Positions 10,606 through 19,717 of a stretch of 64,000 bases of DNA are shown piece after piece. The translations under genes were made by a program, and so were the position numbers. Position 1 is the first letter of the stretch. Every line of letters starts with the position of its first letter. The notes beneath the pieces were generated by a model. That model ran no database searches. It had not been told where the DNA came from and saw nothing but the letters and a program-made list of their open reading frames with translations. Origin of the DNA: Armatimonadota bacterium (GTDB lineage Bacteria > Sysuimicrobiota > Sysuimicrobiia > Sysuimicrobiales > Kaftiobacteriaceae); contig JAVKHY010000002.1 in NCBI GenBank assembly GCA_031459765.1, positions 124,001 to 188,000 on the forward strand, given 5' to 3'.

Positions 10606-11941
10606 ACCTGATCACCCTGGCCGGGACGCCGACCGCCACGCCGCCCGGGGGAACGTCCCGGTTCACCACCGAGCCCGCGCCGGTCACCGCCCCGCGGCCC
10701 ACGCGCACCGGCGCGATCAGCATGCTGTCGCTGCCGATGAAGGCCTCGTCCTCGATCACCGTCTGGTGCTTGCGGCGGCCGTCGTAGTTGCAGGTCACGG
10801 TGCCGGCGCCGATGTTCACCCGCGCGCCCAGGGTGGCGTCCCCGATATAACTCATGTGGTGGACCTTGGTGTAGTCGCCGATGGTCGAGTTCTTGATCTC
10901 GGCGTAGTTGCCGATCTCGACGAAGCGCCCGATCCGGCTGCCCGGGCGCAGGCGGCTGTAGGGACCGACCCGCGAGCCCTCGCCGATCTCACTGCCCACG
11001 ACGGTGGAGGCCTCGATGACGACCCGGTCCCCGACCCGGCTGTCCTGCAGGCGCGCCTGCGGTCCGATGACGCAGGCCCGCCCGATGGTCGTCTTCCCCT
11101 CCAGGTAGGTCTGCGGGTGGATGACGGTGTCCGGCCCGACCACGACGCCTACATGGACGTAGGTCGTGGCCGGATCCACGATCGTCACCCCCTCGTCCAT
11201 CAGGCGGTCCAGCACCCGCCGCCGCATCACGGCCTCCGCCGCCGCCAGGTCGCGGCGGGAGTTGACCCCCATCGCCTCCTCCGCCGGCGCCGGAAGGGCG
11301 CTCACCTTGCGGCCCGCCCCCAGCAGCCAGGCGACGGTGTCGGTGAGGTAGTACTCCCCCTGGGCGTTGTCCGGCCGGAGGTGCGTCAGCGCCTCGCGCA
11401 GCGCCTCGGGCTCGAACACATAGCTGCCGGCGTTGATCTCGCGGACCCCGGCGTCCCCGGCCGAGGCATCCGCCTCTTCCACGATGCGCGCCACGCTGCC
11501 GTCCGGGGCCCGCAGGACCCGGCCGTAGCCGGCGGGATCGGCCAGATGAGCGGTGAGGATGGTGGCCGCAGCGCCCGAACTCCGGTGCCGCTCCAGCAGT
11601 GCGGTGATGGTCGCCGACCGCAGCAGCGGGGTATCCCCGTACAGGATCAGGATCGGGCCGTCGCCGGCGTCGAGCAGGGGGACGGCCTGCATCACGGCGT
11701 GCCCCGTGCCCAGCGGCTCCCGCTGCTCCACGCACTCCCCCCGCGTTCCCACCACGGTGCGCACGCTGTCCGCGCCGTGGCCGATCACCACCACCGGACG
11801 GGACAGCCCCGCCCCCTCCAGCGCGTCCAGGACGTGACTCAGCAGCGGCTGGCCGCACAGCGTGTGGAGGACCTTGGGAAGGTCGGAGCGCATCCGCTTC
11901 CCCTGCCCTGCCGCCAGCACCACGGCGCGTGCTTGCCCCAT
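10580..11941 (-). CDS. glmU: Bifunctional GlcNAc-1-P uridylyltransferase / GlcN-1-P acetyltransferase
   Basis: A 453-residue two-domain enzyme making UDP-GlcNAc for peptidoglycan and surface glycans. The N-terminal pyrophosphorylase has LAAGQGKRMRSDLPKVLH and the YGDTPLL metal site. The C-terminal left-handed beta-helix ends with the acetyltransferase motif NIGAGTVTCNYDG. The ATG at 11941 is chosen because it precedes GQARAVVLAAG directly, has a GGAG ribosome site and gives the usual length. An upstream in-frame ATG at 12034 would add 31 unrelated residues. The stop overlaps the prs start. Divergent promoters with the D-aminoacylase gene probably lie in 11942-12066. Confidence 0.95.
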
Positions 11942-12066
11942 TCTCCGCTCCGCGAGTCGTCCCGTCTGCACTTCCCTGGGTGGGAAAACGAATCCTTCCC
12001 CCCGAATCGTACCGCGGACATTGCCTGCCATCAAAACGCACCGCCCGGAGAAAGGACTGCCCGGCC

Positions 12067-13647
12067 ATGTTCGATCTGATCATCCGCGACGCCCTCGTCT
12101 ACGATGGGAGCGGCTCGCCGCCCTTTGTCGGGGACCTGGCCCTCCGAGGCGACCGCCTGGCCGCCGTCGGCCCGCACCTGGGCGGCCCCACGCACGCCGA
12201 CCTCGATGCCCGCGGTCTGGCCGCCGCTCCCGGGTTCATCAACATGCTGAGCTGGGCCAATGCCTCCCTGCTGATCGACGGCCGGTCGCAGAGCGACCTC
12301 CGGCAGGGAGTGACGCTGGAGGTCCTGGGCGAAGGGGTGTCGATGGGACCGCTCACCGAGGCCATGGCGCGGGAGATGAGCGAGCGCCAGGGCGATCTCC
12401 GCTACGCGGTGACCTGGACGACGCTGGGCGGGTATCTCGACCACCTCGCCGCCCAAGGGGTGTCGTGCAACGTCGCCTCCTTCGTCGGGGCGACCACGGC
12501 CCGCATCTACGTCCTGGGTTACGAGAATCGTCCGCCCACGGCGGTCGAACTGGACCGGATGCGGGCGGTGGTGGACGAGGCGATGGCCGAGGGGGCCGTG
12601 GGCGTCTCCTCCGCCCTGATCTACCCGCCGGCCACCTACTCCGACACCGCCGAACTCATCGCGCTGGCGGCCTGCGCGGCGGAGGCCGGCGGGCTGTACA
12701 TCTCCCACCTCCGGAACGAGGGAGCCCGCATCGACGAGGCGCTGGACGAGTTCTTCACCGTCCTCGACACCTCGGGCGCGCGGGGGGAGATCTACCACCT
12801 CAAAGTCTCGGGGCGAGCCCACTGGCATCGCATGGCCGGCGTGCTGGAACGCATCGAAGCCGAGCGCGCACAGGGCGTCGAGGTGACCGCCGACGTCTAT
12901 CCCTACACCGCCTCCTCCACCGGCCTGGACACGGCCATCCCGCCCTGGGCGCACGAGGGGGGCGAGGCGGCGCTCCTGGCCCGCCTGCGGGATCCGACGA
13001 TCCGACGTCGCCTGCGCCAGGAGATGGCGCTGTTCGCCGATCCCTCGGAGATCCTGGTCGTAGGGTTCAAGCAGGCACGGCTGAAACCCCTGACCGGCAG
13101 GACGCTGGCCGACGTCGCCGCAGAACGTCGGACGGGCTGGCAGGACGCGGTGATGGACCTGATCGTCGAGAACGACGGCGACGTGGGGGCCGTATTCTTC
13201 ACGATGTCCGAGGACAACGTGAGGGCGGTGATGGCGCGCCCCTGGGTGAGCTTCTGCTCGGACGCCGGGTCGTACGCCGCCGAAGGCGTCTTCCTCTCCG
13301 TCGGCACCCACCCCCGTGCCTACGGCGCCTTCGCCCGCGTTCTGGGCAAATACGTCCGCGAGGAGCGGCTGCTCACCCTGGAAGAAGCCGTCCGCAGGCT
13401 GACGTCGCTGCCGGCCACGGTGCTCCGCCTGACCGACCGGGGCCGCCTGGCGCCCGGATACGTTGCCGATCTCGTGCTCTTTGATCCCGCCACGATCGCC
13501 GATCGCGCCACCTACGAACGGCCGCACCAGTACGCCACCGGGGTGCGTCACGTCTTTGTCAACGGTGTGCCGGTGATCCGCGACGGCGAGCACACCGGCG
13601 CCACGCCGGGACGGGTCGTCCGCGGACCGGGCTGGCGGGGGCGCTAG
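12067..13647 (+). CDS. N-acyl-D-amino-acid deacylase (D-aminoacylase) family amidohydrolase
   Basis: A 526-residue cytoplasmic amidohydrolase. Family hallmarks: LIIRDALVYDGSGSPPFVGDLALRGDRLAAVG, GRSQSDLRQGVTLEVLGEG, ISHLRNEG and HLKVSGRAHWHRM (metal histidines), FCSDAG (active-site Asp) and a C-terminal VADLVLFDP strand. The usual HxH metal pair after PGFI is replaced here by PGFINMLSWAN, so the alpha metal site is altered. Some family subgroups share this, and substrate prediction is therefore uncertain. The ATG at 12067 is preceded by GAAAGGA; in-frame codons upstream lack family similarity. It is followed 4 bases later by a beta-propeller gene, probably one transcript. Confidence 0.88.
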   Translation: MFDLIIRDALVYDGSGSPPFVGDLALRGDRLAAVGPHLGGPTHADLDARGLAAAPGFINMLSWANASLLIDGRSQSDLRQGVTLEVLGEGVSMGPLTEAMAREMSERQGDLRYAVTWTTLGGYLDHLAAQGVSCNVASFVGATTARIYVLGYENRPPTAVELDRMRAVVDEAMAEGAVGVSSALIYPPATYSDTAELIALAACAAEAGGLYISHLRNEGARIDEALDEFFTVLDTSGARGEIYHLKVSGRAHWHRMAGVLERIEAERAQGVEVTADVYPYTASSTGLDTAIPPWAHEGGEAALLARLRDPTIRRRLRQEMALFADPSEILVVGFKQARLKPLTGRTLADVAAERRTGWQDAVMDLIVENDGDVGAVFFTMSEDNVRAVMARPWVSFCSDAGSYAAEGVFLSVGTHPRAYGAFARVLGKYVREERLLTLEEAVRRLTSLPATVLRLTDRGRLAPGYVADLVLFDPATIADRATYERPHQYATGVRHVFVNGVPVIRDGEHTGATPGRVVRGPGWRGR

Positions 13648-13651
13648 CGGC

Positions 13652-14290
13652 GTGCTGCTCGTCCCTCCCCGCCTTCCTCCGGAACGCGCCTTCCCCGCTC
13701 CCGGCACCCACCTCTGCGGGATGGCCTGGGACGGCGCGGCGTTGTGGCACTCCGATGCGGAGACCGAACGCATCTATTGCCTCGACCCGTCCAGCGGCCG
13801 CGTCACGCGAGAGATTCCCTGCCCGGCCGTGCGGACCGACCTGGCCCACGACGGCACGGACCTCTGGCAGATCGCCGGCCATCCGAAGCGGATTGTCGCG
13901 ATCGATCCCCGGAGCGGCAGGGTCGTGCAGGAGGTGCCCCTCGGCGAAGCCAGCGAGAACGCCTCCGGCCTGCACGTCGAGCGGGATCGCTACTGGATCG
14001 GATGGCAGGAGGAGGCGATGATCGAGGAACGCGACCGCGCCTCCCACCGTGTCCTGGCCACGTACCCGGCCCTGCCGGCCATCGCCGGGCTGACGATGCG
14101 GGCCGGTGTGCTGTGGTTCACCGACTTCCAGGAGGCGTTGCTGGTTGCCGTCGAGCGCCCCTCCGGCCTGGAACTCGCCCGCTTTCAGCTGGAAGGCCGT
14201 CCCACCGGCCTGTGCTGGGACGGTTCCCGCTTCTGGTACAGCGATTACAGCGGCCGGCGGATCTGCGCTGTGCGGCTCATCGGCGACTGA
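13652..14290 (+). CDS. Beta-propeller protein (SMP-30/glutamine-cyclotransferase-like)
   Basis: A 212-residue protein made of repeated blades of about 40 residues. Each has the form W-D-G-x-x-L-W followed by a turn and I-x-x-[IL]-D-P-x-S-G-R-V, for example ALWHSDAETERIYCLDPSSG and DLWQIAGHPKRIVAIDPRSG. About five blades are visible. No signal peptide is apparent. The GTG start is 4 bases after the D-aminoacylase stop, so the two are almost certainly co-transcribed. The exact activity is not recognisable; a small-molecule binding or lactonase-like role is only a guess from the fold. Confidence 0.7.
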   Translation: MLLVPPRLPPERAFPAPGTHLCGMAWDGAALWHSDAETERIYCLDPSSGRVTREIPCPAVRTDLAHDGTDLWQIAGHPKRIVAIDPRSGRVVQEVPLGEASENASGLHVERDRYWIGWQEEAMIEERDRASHRVLATYPALPAIAGLTMRAGVLWFTDFQEALLVAVERPSGLELARFQLEGRPTGLCWDGSRFWYSDYSGRRICAVRLIGD

Positions 14291-14365
14291 CCACAACTCT
14301 CCGCGGTCATGGCACCCCGGTCTTCCGGCGACCCCCCGAGAGCCGGCGCCTGCGCGAGATGAAGG

Positions 14366-14440
14366 TGGCTGCGGGGCCGGGCTTCGATCCCGGACTCCCA
14401 GCTCCAAAGGCTGGTGGCCTACCAGTTAGCCGACCCCGCA
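14366..14440 (-). tRNA. tRNA-Gln(UUG)
   Basis: The minus strand folds into a complete cloverleaf: acceptor TGCGGGG paired with CCCCGCA, discriminator G and encoded CCA (14366-14368). The D-arm is GGCT/GGCC with loop AACTGGTA carrying G18-G19. The anticodon stem is CCAGC/GCTGG with loop CTTTGGA (anticodon UUG, reads CAA), and the T-arm is CCGGG/CCCGG. The T-loop reads ATCGAAG, with A rather than T at position 54. An extended -10-like TGGTACGAT lies about 22 bases upstream on the minus strand. Confidence 0.93.
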
Positions 14441-14612
14441 GTACTTCCGGAGGAACATTTTGATCGTACCACAGGTGCAGCGGCGCGCCGCATGCCCCCT
14501 CCAGCCGACCGCTCCCATGATCGCCGATGGTGTTCGGTAACCCCGACGGGCCGGCCCGGAACTGGGTCCGGGACGAGTTCACCCAGTCCCGCTGAGGCAT
14601 GGTTCTCCGGGA

Positions 14613-15395
14613 TCACAGCACCGCGATCGCCTCGATCTCCACCAGCGCGTCTCGCGGGAGCTTGGCCACCTGCACCGTGCTGCGGGCCGGCGGCAACTCC
14701 TTGAAGTAGCTGCCGTACTCTTCGTTCATCGGCCCGAAGTCGTTCATATCCTTGAGGAACACCGTGCACTTCATGACACGGTCCAGGGACGACCCGGCGG
14801 CCTCCAGGATGGCTTTGACGTTGTCCAGCGCCCGCCGGGTCTGGGTCTTGATGTCCTGTCCCACCATCTGCCCCGTCCGCGGATCGAGGGCGATCTGCCC
14901 GGAGACAAACACGAACCCGTTGGCCTTCACCGCCTGCGAGTACGGTCCGATGGCGTTGGGCGCACCCTCCGACTTCACGATCTCTCGCGGCACAATGACT
15001 CCCTCCCGGTGGTCCGAGTGACGCCTGGCGTCTTCGGCGGCGGCGGGCCGCGCCTCCTGCGTCACCAGCGCGGCGGCCACCTGGGCGTGCAGCGCCGCGA
15101 TGCGGTGATGGTCGGCCTCCCCGAGGAGGCCGGACCGGCGGGCGAAGCGCAGGTAGTAGCCGAGTTCGGTGAGCGCGGCCTGCAGGCGGCGCCGGCTCGG
15201 GAGCCGCCCCCCGGCAGACTGCTCCGGCGACAGCCCGGCCCCGATCACCAGCGCCGCGTCGCGCATCCGCTGGGCCAGGGCCGGGTCGCTGTGGAGGAAC
15301 TTCCAGGTGATCCGGAACACCTGATGCGCCAGGTCGTCGGCCGGCCGCCGCATCTCGCGATCTGGCCGAAAGGAGGAGAGGGCCACAGTCGACAT
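14613..15395 (-). CDS. Four-helix-bundle (S23/Avd-like) region in frame with RidA
   Basis: One open frame of 260 codons. Residues 18-115 look like the four-helix-bundle family of 23S rRNA intervening-sequence proteins ([43 protein letters not shown]). Residues 135-260 are a complete RidA enamine/imine deaminase: [39 protein letters not shown], and the substrate Arg and Glu in [26 protein letters not shown] at 14993 with GGGAGGG exactly 7 bases upstream could start a normal 126-residue RidA, so this is either a fusion or two products from one frame. RidA detoxifies reactive enamines from PLP enzymes. Confidence 0.8.
   Translation of the reverse strand: MSTVALSSFRPDREMRRPADDLAHQVFRITWKFLHSDPALAQRMRDAALVIGAGLSPEQSAGGRLPSRRRLQAALTELGYYLRFARRSGLLGEADHHRIAALHAQVAAALVTQEARPAAAEDARRHSDHREGVIVPREIVKSEGAPNAIGPYSQAVKANGFVFVSGQIALDPRTGQMVGQDIKTQTRRALDNVKAILEAAGSSLDRVMKCTVFLKDMNDFGPMNEEYGSYFKELPPARSTVQVAKLPRDALVEIEAIAVL
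15001..15007 (-). promoter_or_regulatory. Internal ribosome binding site before RidA
   Basis: GGGAGGG on the minus strand, 7 bases before a GTG at 14993 that would begin RidA at its family-typical N-terminus ([20 protein letters not shown]). It lies inside the longer in-frame gene and suggests RidA may be made independently. Confidence 0.6.
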
Positions 15396-15487
15396 TCTCC
15401 CGGTTCGTCCGGGGGCGTTCCGCCGGCCAAAGACAACTGGCGGCCGGCACGGGGTGAAGGGTGCAGCGGGGCGGGCGAGTGTCGGCC

Positions 15488-16393
15488 TCAGGTCGTGGCC
15501 GCGGCCCGGCCGATCCGGGCGCGGAAGGCGCGGACTTCGGCGGCCTGGATGTCGGCGCGGTACGAGGAGCGCACCAGAGGGCCGGATTCCACGTACCGGA
15601 ATCCCTTCTCCAGTCCGATCTCGCGGAGCGCCGCGAACTCGCCCGGCGTGTAGTACCGGTCGATGGGATGGTGGTCAGGCCCCGGGCGCAGGTATTGGCC
15701 CAGGGTGAGGATGTCGCAGTCCACCGCCCGCAGGTCGTCCATCGTCTGCAGCAGTTCGTCCCAGGTCTCGCCCAGACCCACGATGATCCCGCTCTTGGTG
15801 AAGGCCGTGTACCCCCACTCCTTCGCCCGGCGCAACAGCGTGAGGGTCCGCCGGTAGTCGCCGCCGGGGCGCACGCGCCTGAAGACGCGCGGCACGGACT
15901 CGATGTTGTGGGCCAGGATCTCCGGTCCCGCCTCCAGCACCGTGCGCAGGGCGTCGGGGTCGCCTTTGAAGTCGGGGATCAGCACCTCGACGGTGCAGTC
16001 CGGGCTGGTTTCATGGATGCGCCGGATGAGGGCGGCGTAAACCGCGGCGCCGCCGTCGGAGAGATCGTCGCGGTTCACCGAGGTGATCACGGCGTGGCGC
16101 AGTCCCATGGCCCGCACCGCCGCGGCCACGCGCTCGGGCTCCTGGAGGTCGAGCTCCGTCGGCAGGCCGTGGACGATGGCGCAGTAGGCGCAGGAGCGCG
16201 TGCAGATGTTGCCCAGGATGAGAAAGGTGGCCGTCCGCCGGTGCCAGCACTCCCCGAGGTTGGGGCAGCGCGCCTCCTCGCAGACCGTGTGCAGGGTCTG
16301 CCGGCGCATGATCCCCAGGAGCTCGCGGTAGTTCTCCCCGGTGGGGAGCCGCGCTTTGAGCCACTCCGGGCGTCGGGCGACCTCGGTGCTCAT
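15488..16393 (-). CDS. lipA: Lipoyl synthase
   Basis: A 301-residue radical-SAM enzyme inserting two sulfurs into octanoylated carrier lysines. Auxiliary-cluster cysteines are in [12 protein letters not shown], the radical-SAM cluster in CTRSCAYC, and the C-terminal RSSY motif is present. It starts 3 bases after the stop of the E2 gene, the lipoyl-bearing protein it would modify. No lipB or lplA is present in the window, so the octanoyl donor must come from elsewhere. Confidence 0.96.
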   Translation of the reverse strand: MSTEVARRPEWLKARLPTGENYRELLGIMRRQTLHTVCEEARCPNLGECWHRRTATFLILGNICTRSCAYCAIVHGLPTELDLQEPERVAAAVRAMGLRHAVITSVNRDDLSDGGAAVYAALIRRIHETSPDCTVEVLIPDFKGDPDALRTVLEAGPEILAHNIESVPRVFRRVRPGGDYRRTLTLLRRAKEWGYTAFTKSGIIVGLGETWDELLQTMDDLRAVDCDILTLGQYLRPGPDHHPIDRYYTPGEFAALREIGLEKGFRYVESGPLVRSSYRADIQAAEVRAFRARIGRAAATT

Positions 16394-16396
16394 CGC

Positions 16397-17656
16397 TCAG
16401 AAGTCGGTCAGCGTGGCGTCACCGCCGGCAAAGCCCTCCAGCTTGGCCTTGATCCGGTTGAGGAACTGCACGGCGACGGCCCCGTCGAAAACGCGGTGAT
16501 CGAAGGACAGTCCCAGGTGCATGATATCACGGATGGCGATGGCGTCGTCCCGCACCACCGGCCGCTTCACCACGGCGTCGGTGGCGAGAATCGCGGCCTG
16601 CCCCGGGACGATGATCGGCATGGACCAGATCGAGCCGAAGACGCCCGGGTTGGTGATGGTGAAGGTGGCGCCCTGCACGTCTTCGAGCGTCAACGTCCCG
16701 TCCCGGGCCCGCCGGCTCAGCCGGTCGATGTCGCGGGCCACGCCGACCAGACTCTTCTGGTCGGCCTGCTTGATCACGGCCACGATCAGTCCGTCCTCCA
16801 CCGCAATGCCCAGCCCGATGTTGATCGCCTTGCGGAGCAGGATCCCCTCCTCCGTCCACACCGCGTTGACGACGGGGAAGGCGCGCAGCGCCTCCACGGC
16901 GGCCCGGACGAAGAAGGCGGTGAGGGTGATGTTCACCCCCTCCCGCACGCGCCAGGCCTCCTTGTGCGCCTCGCGCCAGCGCACCAGGGAGGTGACGTCG
17001 GCTTCGACCACCCCGTAGGCATGGGGGATGTCGCGTTTGGACTGGGCCATGCGCTGGGCGATCGACCGGCGCAGCGGGGTCAGTTTCATCAATTGATCCC
17101 CGGTCGCCGCGGCAGGGGCAGCGGGGGGCGCCGCCAGCGCGGGCCCGGCGGGCGCGGGGGGCGGCGGGGGGCCGGGCGGCGTGGCGCGCCGCCCGAGATA
17201 GCGCAACACATCTTCCTTGGTCACCCGGCCGCCGGCGCCCGATCCCGGCAGCGCGGCCACCTCCTGCAGGGAAAGGCCGTGCTCTGCGGCCAGCCGGCGC
17301 ACCACCGGAGAGAGTCTGACGCGCTCCCCGTCCGCGGCGACGGCGGTGTCGCGGCGCCCGGCGGCGGGTGGCAATGATGCCGCGGAGAGCGGGGGCGTCT
17401 CCCCCCCGGTCGCGGCCTCGGAGGTCTCCATCAGCGCGATCGGCGTGCCCGTGGCCACCGTCGTCCCCTCCGGCACCAGGATCTGGGTCAGGGTGCCGCC
17501 GAAGGGCGCCGGCATCTCGACGTTGACCTTGTCGGTGATGATCTCCACCAGGGGTTCAAACCGCTCCACCCGCTGGCCCGGCGCCTTCAGCCATTTGCCG
17601 ATCGTGCCCTCGTAGGTGCTCTCTCCCAGTTGCGGCATCTTCACTTCCGTCGGCAT
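16397..17656 (-). CDS. 2-oxoacid dehydrogenase E2 acyltransferase (branched-chain type)
   Basis: A 419-residue protein. The N-terminal lipoyl domain has the carrier lysine K43 in EIITDKVNVE. A linker follows, then a peripheral subunit-binding domain (LSPVVRRLAAEHGL to GRVTKEDVLRYL), a Pro/Ala linker with a run of prolines, and the catalytic acyltransferase domain ending in the DHRVFDG motif. It forms the core of the complex with the E1 and E3 genes just upstream. The E1alpha partner suggests branched-chain 2-oxoacid substrate, but that is inference. Confidence 0.92.
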   Translation of the reverse strand: MPTEVKMPQLGESTYEGTIGKWLKAPGQRVERFEPLVEIITDKVNVEMPAPFGGTLTQILVPEGTTVATGTPIALMETSEAATGGETPPLSAASLPPAAGRRDTAVAADGERVRLSPVVRRLAAEHGLSLQEVAALPGSGAGGRVTKEDVLRYLGRRATPPGPPPPPAPAGPALAAPPAAPAAATGDQLMKLTPLRRSIAQRMAQSKRDIPHAYGVVEADVTSLVRWREAHKEAWRVREGVNITLTAFFVRAAVEALRAFPVVNAVWTEEGILLRKAINIGLGIAVEDGLIVAVIKQADQKSLVGVARDIDRLSRRARDGTLTLEDVQGATFTITNPGVFGSIWSMPIIVPGQAAILATDAVVKRPVVRDDAIAIRDIMHLGLSFDHRVFDGAVAVQFLNRIKAKLEGFAGGDATLTDF

Positions 17657-17672
17657 ACATGGCCTCCCGGCC

Positions 17673-18665
17673 CTACAGCGCGGCCAGCCTGCGGATGGCG
17701 TCGGCGATCTTGTGCCGGTCGATGAAGAACCACTCCTCCAGCGGTTTGCTGAAGGGAATCCCCGGGACGTCGGGCCCCCCGAGGCGGATCACGGGAGCGT
17801 CCAGGTCGTAGAAGGCCTCTTCTGCGATCAGCGCCGCGATCTCGGCACCGTAGCCGCAGAACCGGTTGTCCTCGTAGACGATCAAGGCCCGGTTGGTCTT
17901 GGCCACGGAGTGGAGGATTGTCGTCGTGTCCAGCGGGGCCAGCGTGCGCACGTCGACCACTTCCGCGTCGATCCCCTCGCCGGCCAGCGTCTCCGCCGCC
18001 TGCAGCGCCTCGTGCAGCATCCAGCCGTAGGCGAACACCGAGAGATCCTTCCCCTCGCGCCGGACGGCGGCCGGGCCGATGGGCACCGTGTAGTCGTCGT
18101 CGGGCACCTCGCCCTTGACGATCCGGTACATGCGCTTGTGCTCCAGGAACAGCACCGGATCGGGATCGCGCACGGCGGATTTGAGCAGCCCCTTGGCGTC
18201 ATAGGGCGTGGCGGGGGCGACGACCTTGATCCCGGGGACGTGGGCGTAGAAGGCCTCGATGGACTGGGAGTGGTAGAGGGCGGTGCCGTGGGACCCGCCG
18301 TAGGGCGTGCGGAACACCACCGGGCAGCCGAAGGCGTTGTTGGAGCGGTAGCGCATCCGGGCCGCCTCGCTGACGATCTGGTTGAAGGCCGGGTGAATGA
18401 AGTCGGCGAACTGGAACTCGGCGATGGGCAGCAGGCCGTTGGCGGCCATGCCGATGGCCACCCCGGCGATGGAGGACTCCGCCAGCGGCGCGTCGATGAC
18501 CCGCTCCTCGCCGTACTTCTCCAGCAACCCGGCCGTGGCCCCGAAGACTCCGCCCTTGCGGCCGACATCCTCGCCCAGGACGACGACCCGGTCGTCCCGG
18601 GCGAACTCCTCGTGGTGGGCCAGGTTGATCGCGTCGATATACCGCCGCTCCGCCACGGGACTCAC
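17673..18665 (-). CDS. 2-oxoacid dehydrogenase E1 beta subunit (branched-chain type)
   Basis: A 330-residue transketolase-like beta subunit: VVVLGEDVGRKGGVFGATAGL, PLAESSIAGVAIGMAANGL, YGGSHGTALYHSQSIEA, VVAPATPYDAKGLL. The GTG at 18665 overlaps the E1alpha stop in a GTGA arrangement, which indicates translational coupling and fixes the start. Together with E1alpha it forms the TPP-dependent decarboxylase of the complex. Upstream in-frame codons belong to a shadow frame of E1alpha. Confidence 0.93.
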   Translation of the reverse strand: MSPVAERRYIDAINLAHHEEFARDDRVVVLGEDVGRKGGVFGATAGLLEKYGEERVIDAPLAESSIAGVAIGMAANGLLPIAEFQFADFIHPAFNQIVSEAARMRYRSNNAFGCPVVFRTPYGGSHGTALYHSQSIEAFYAHVPGIKVVAPATPYDAKGLLKSAVRDPDPVLFLEHKRMYRIVKGEVPDDDYTVPIGPAAVRREGKDLSVFAYGWMLHEALQAAETLAGEGIDAEVVDVRTLAPLDTTTILHSVAKTNRALIVYEDNRFCGYGAEIAALIAEEAFYDLDAPVIRLGGPDVPGIPFSKPLEEWFFIDRHKIADAIRRLAAL

Positions 18666-19684
18666 CGCCCTTCGAAGAACACGTAGCGCGCCGCGCTGGC
18701 CGGCTCGGGCAGGGGCGCGCGCTCCGCCGCCTCGGTGGCCTGGTCGATCTCCCGCCGCACACGCGCGGCGATCTCCTGCCGGACGGTGTCGGTGAGAAGC
18801 CCCACGCTCTCCAGGTAGGCGCCGAAGACGCGCAGCGGGTCCCGGGCCCGATCGGCCTCGATCTCGTCCTTCGTCCGGTAGCGCTCCTGCTGGTCGTCGC
18901 TGCTGTGCGACCCCAGCCGCGGCACCTGGAACTCCAGCAGCATCGGGCCCTCCCCCCGCTTCGCCCGCTCGTAGGCGTCCCGGGCCACCCGGTAGCACTC
19001 CAGCACGTCGCTGCCGTCGGCGACCACGCCGGGGAAGCCGTAGCCGGCGGCCCGGGCGGCGATGCTGCCTCCGGCCACCTGCTTGTGCAGCGGAACGGAG
19101 ATGGCGTAGGCGTTGTTCTCCACGACGAAGATCACGGGCAGCCGGTAGAGGCCGGCCCAGTTCATCGCCTCGTGGACGTCCCCCTGGCTCGTCCCGCCGT
19201 CGCCGATCGCCACCATGGTCACCTCGCCGGTCCTGCGCACCCTGGCGGCGTAGGCGATGCCCACCGCGTGGGGGTACTGGGTGCCCACCGGGCTGCTGGT
19301 GCTCAAGATCTTCACCCGGGGATGGCCGTAGTGACCCGGCATCTGGCGGCCGCCGCTGCTGGGATCGGCCGCCCGCGCGAACAGCCCCAAAAGGATGTCG
19401 GTCGGGGTCATCCCTTTCACCAGACAGGCCGCGATGGACCGATAGAACGGCACGAACCAGTCCTGGGCCTTGTCCATCGGCCACATCGCCGCCACCTGAC
19501 ACCCCTCGTGGCCGGGGCCGGAGATGACGAACATCGCCTTTCCGGCCCGCTGCAGCACCCACATCCGCTCGTCCAGGGCCCGGGCCAGGGCGATGTAGTA
19601 GTACATCTCCAGGACATCCCGGTCGCTCAGCCCGAGCTGGGCGTGCCGTGCCGAGACCCGGGGCTTCGCCTCCATCGCGCTCAT
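18662..19684 (-). CDS. 2-oxoacid dehydrogenase E1 alpha subunit (branched-chain type)
   Basis: A 340-residue alpha subunit with the TPP motif GDGGTSQGDVHEAMNWAGL ending in ENNAYAIS. The phosphorylation-loop region LGSHSSDDQQERYR is characteristic of branched-chain 2-oxoacid rather than pyruvate E1alpha. It oxidatively decarboxylates keto acids derived from Val, Leu and Ile. Order on the minus strand is E3, E1alpha, E1beta, E2, lipA: a compact operon. Confidence 0.92.
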   Translation of the reverse strand: MSAMEAKPRVSARHAQLGLSDRDVLEMYYYIALARALDERMWVLQRAGKAMFVISGPGHEGCQVAAMWPMDKAQDWFVPFYRSIAACLVKGMTPTDILLGLFARAADPSSGGRQMPGHYGHPRVKILSTSSPVGTQYPHAVGIAYAARVRRTGEVTMVAIGDGGTSQGDVHEAMNWAGLYRLPVIFVVENNAYAISVPLHKQVAGGSIAARAAGYGFPGVVADGSDVLECYRVARDAYERAKRGEGPMLLEFQVPRLGSHSSDDQQERYRTKDEIEADRARDPLRVFGAYLESVGLLTDTVRQEIAARVRREIDQATEAAERAPLPEPASAARYVFFEGR

Positions 19685-19717
19685 CGTCGCTCCACCCCTC
19701 CGATCCAGTCCGCCGGG

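Noticed and set aside
12031-13773. 580-codon minus-strand frame opposite the D-aminoacylase gene
   Set aside because: Shadow of the plus-strand gene; no family features, while the plus strand shows clear amidohydrolase motifs.
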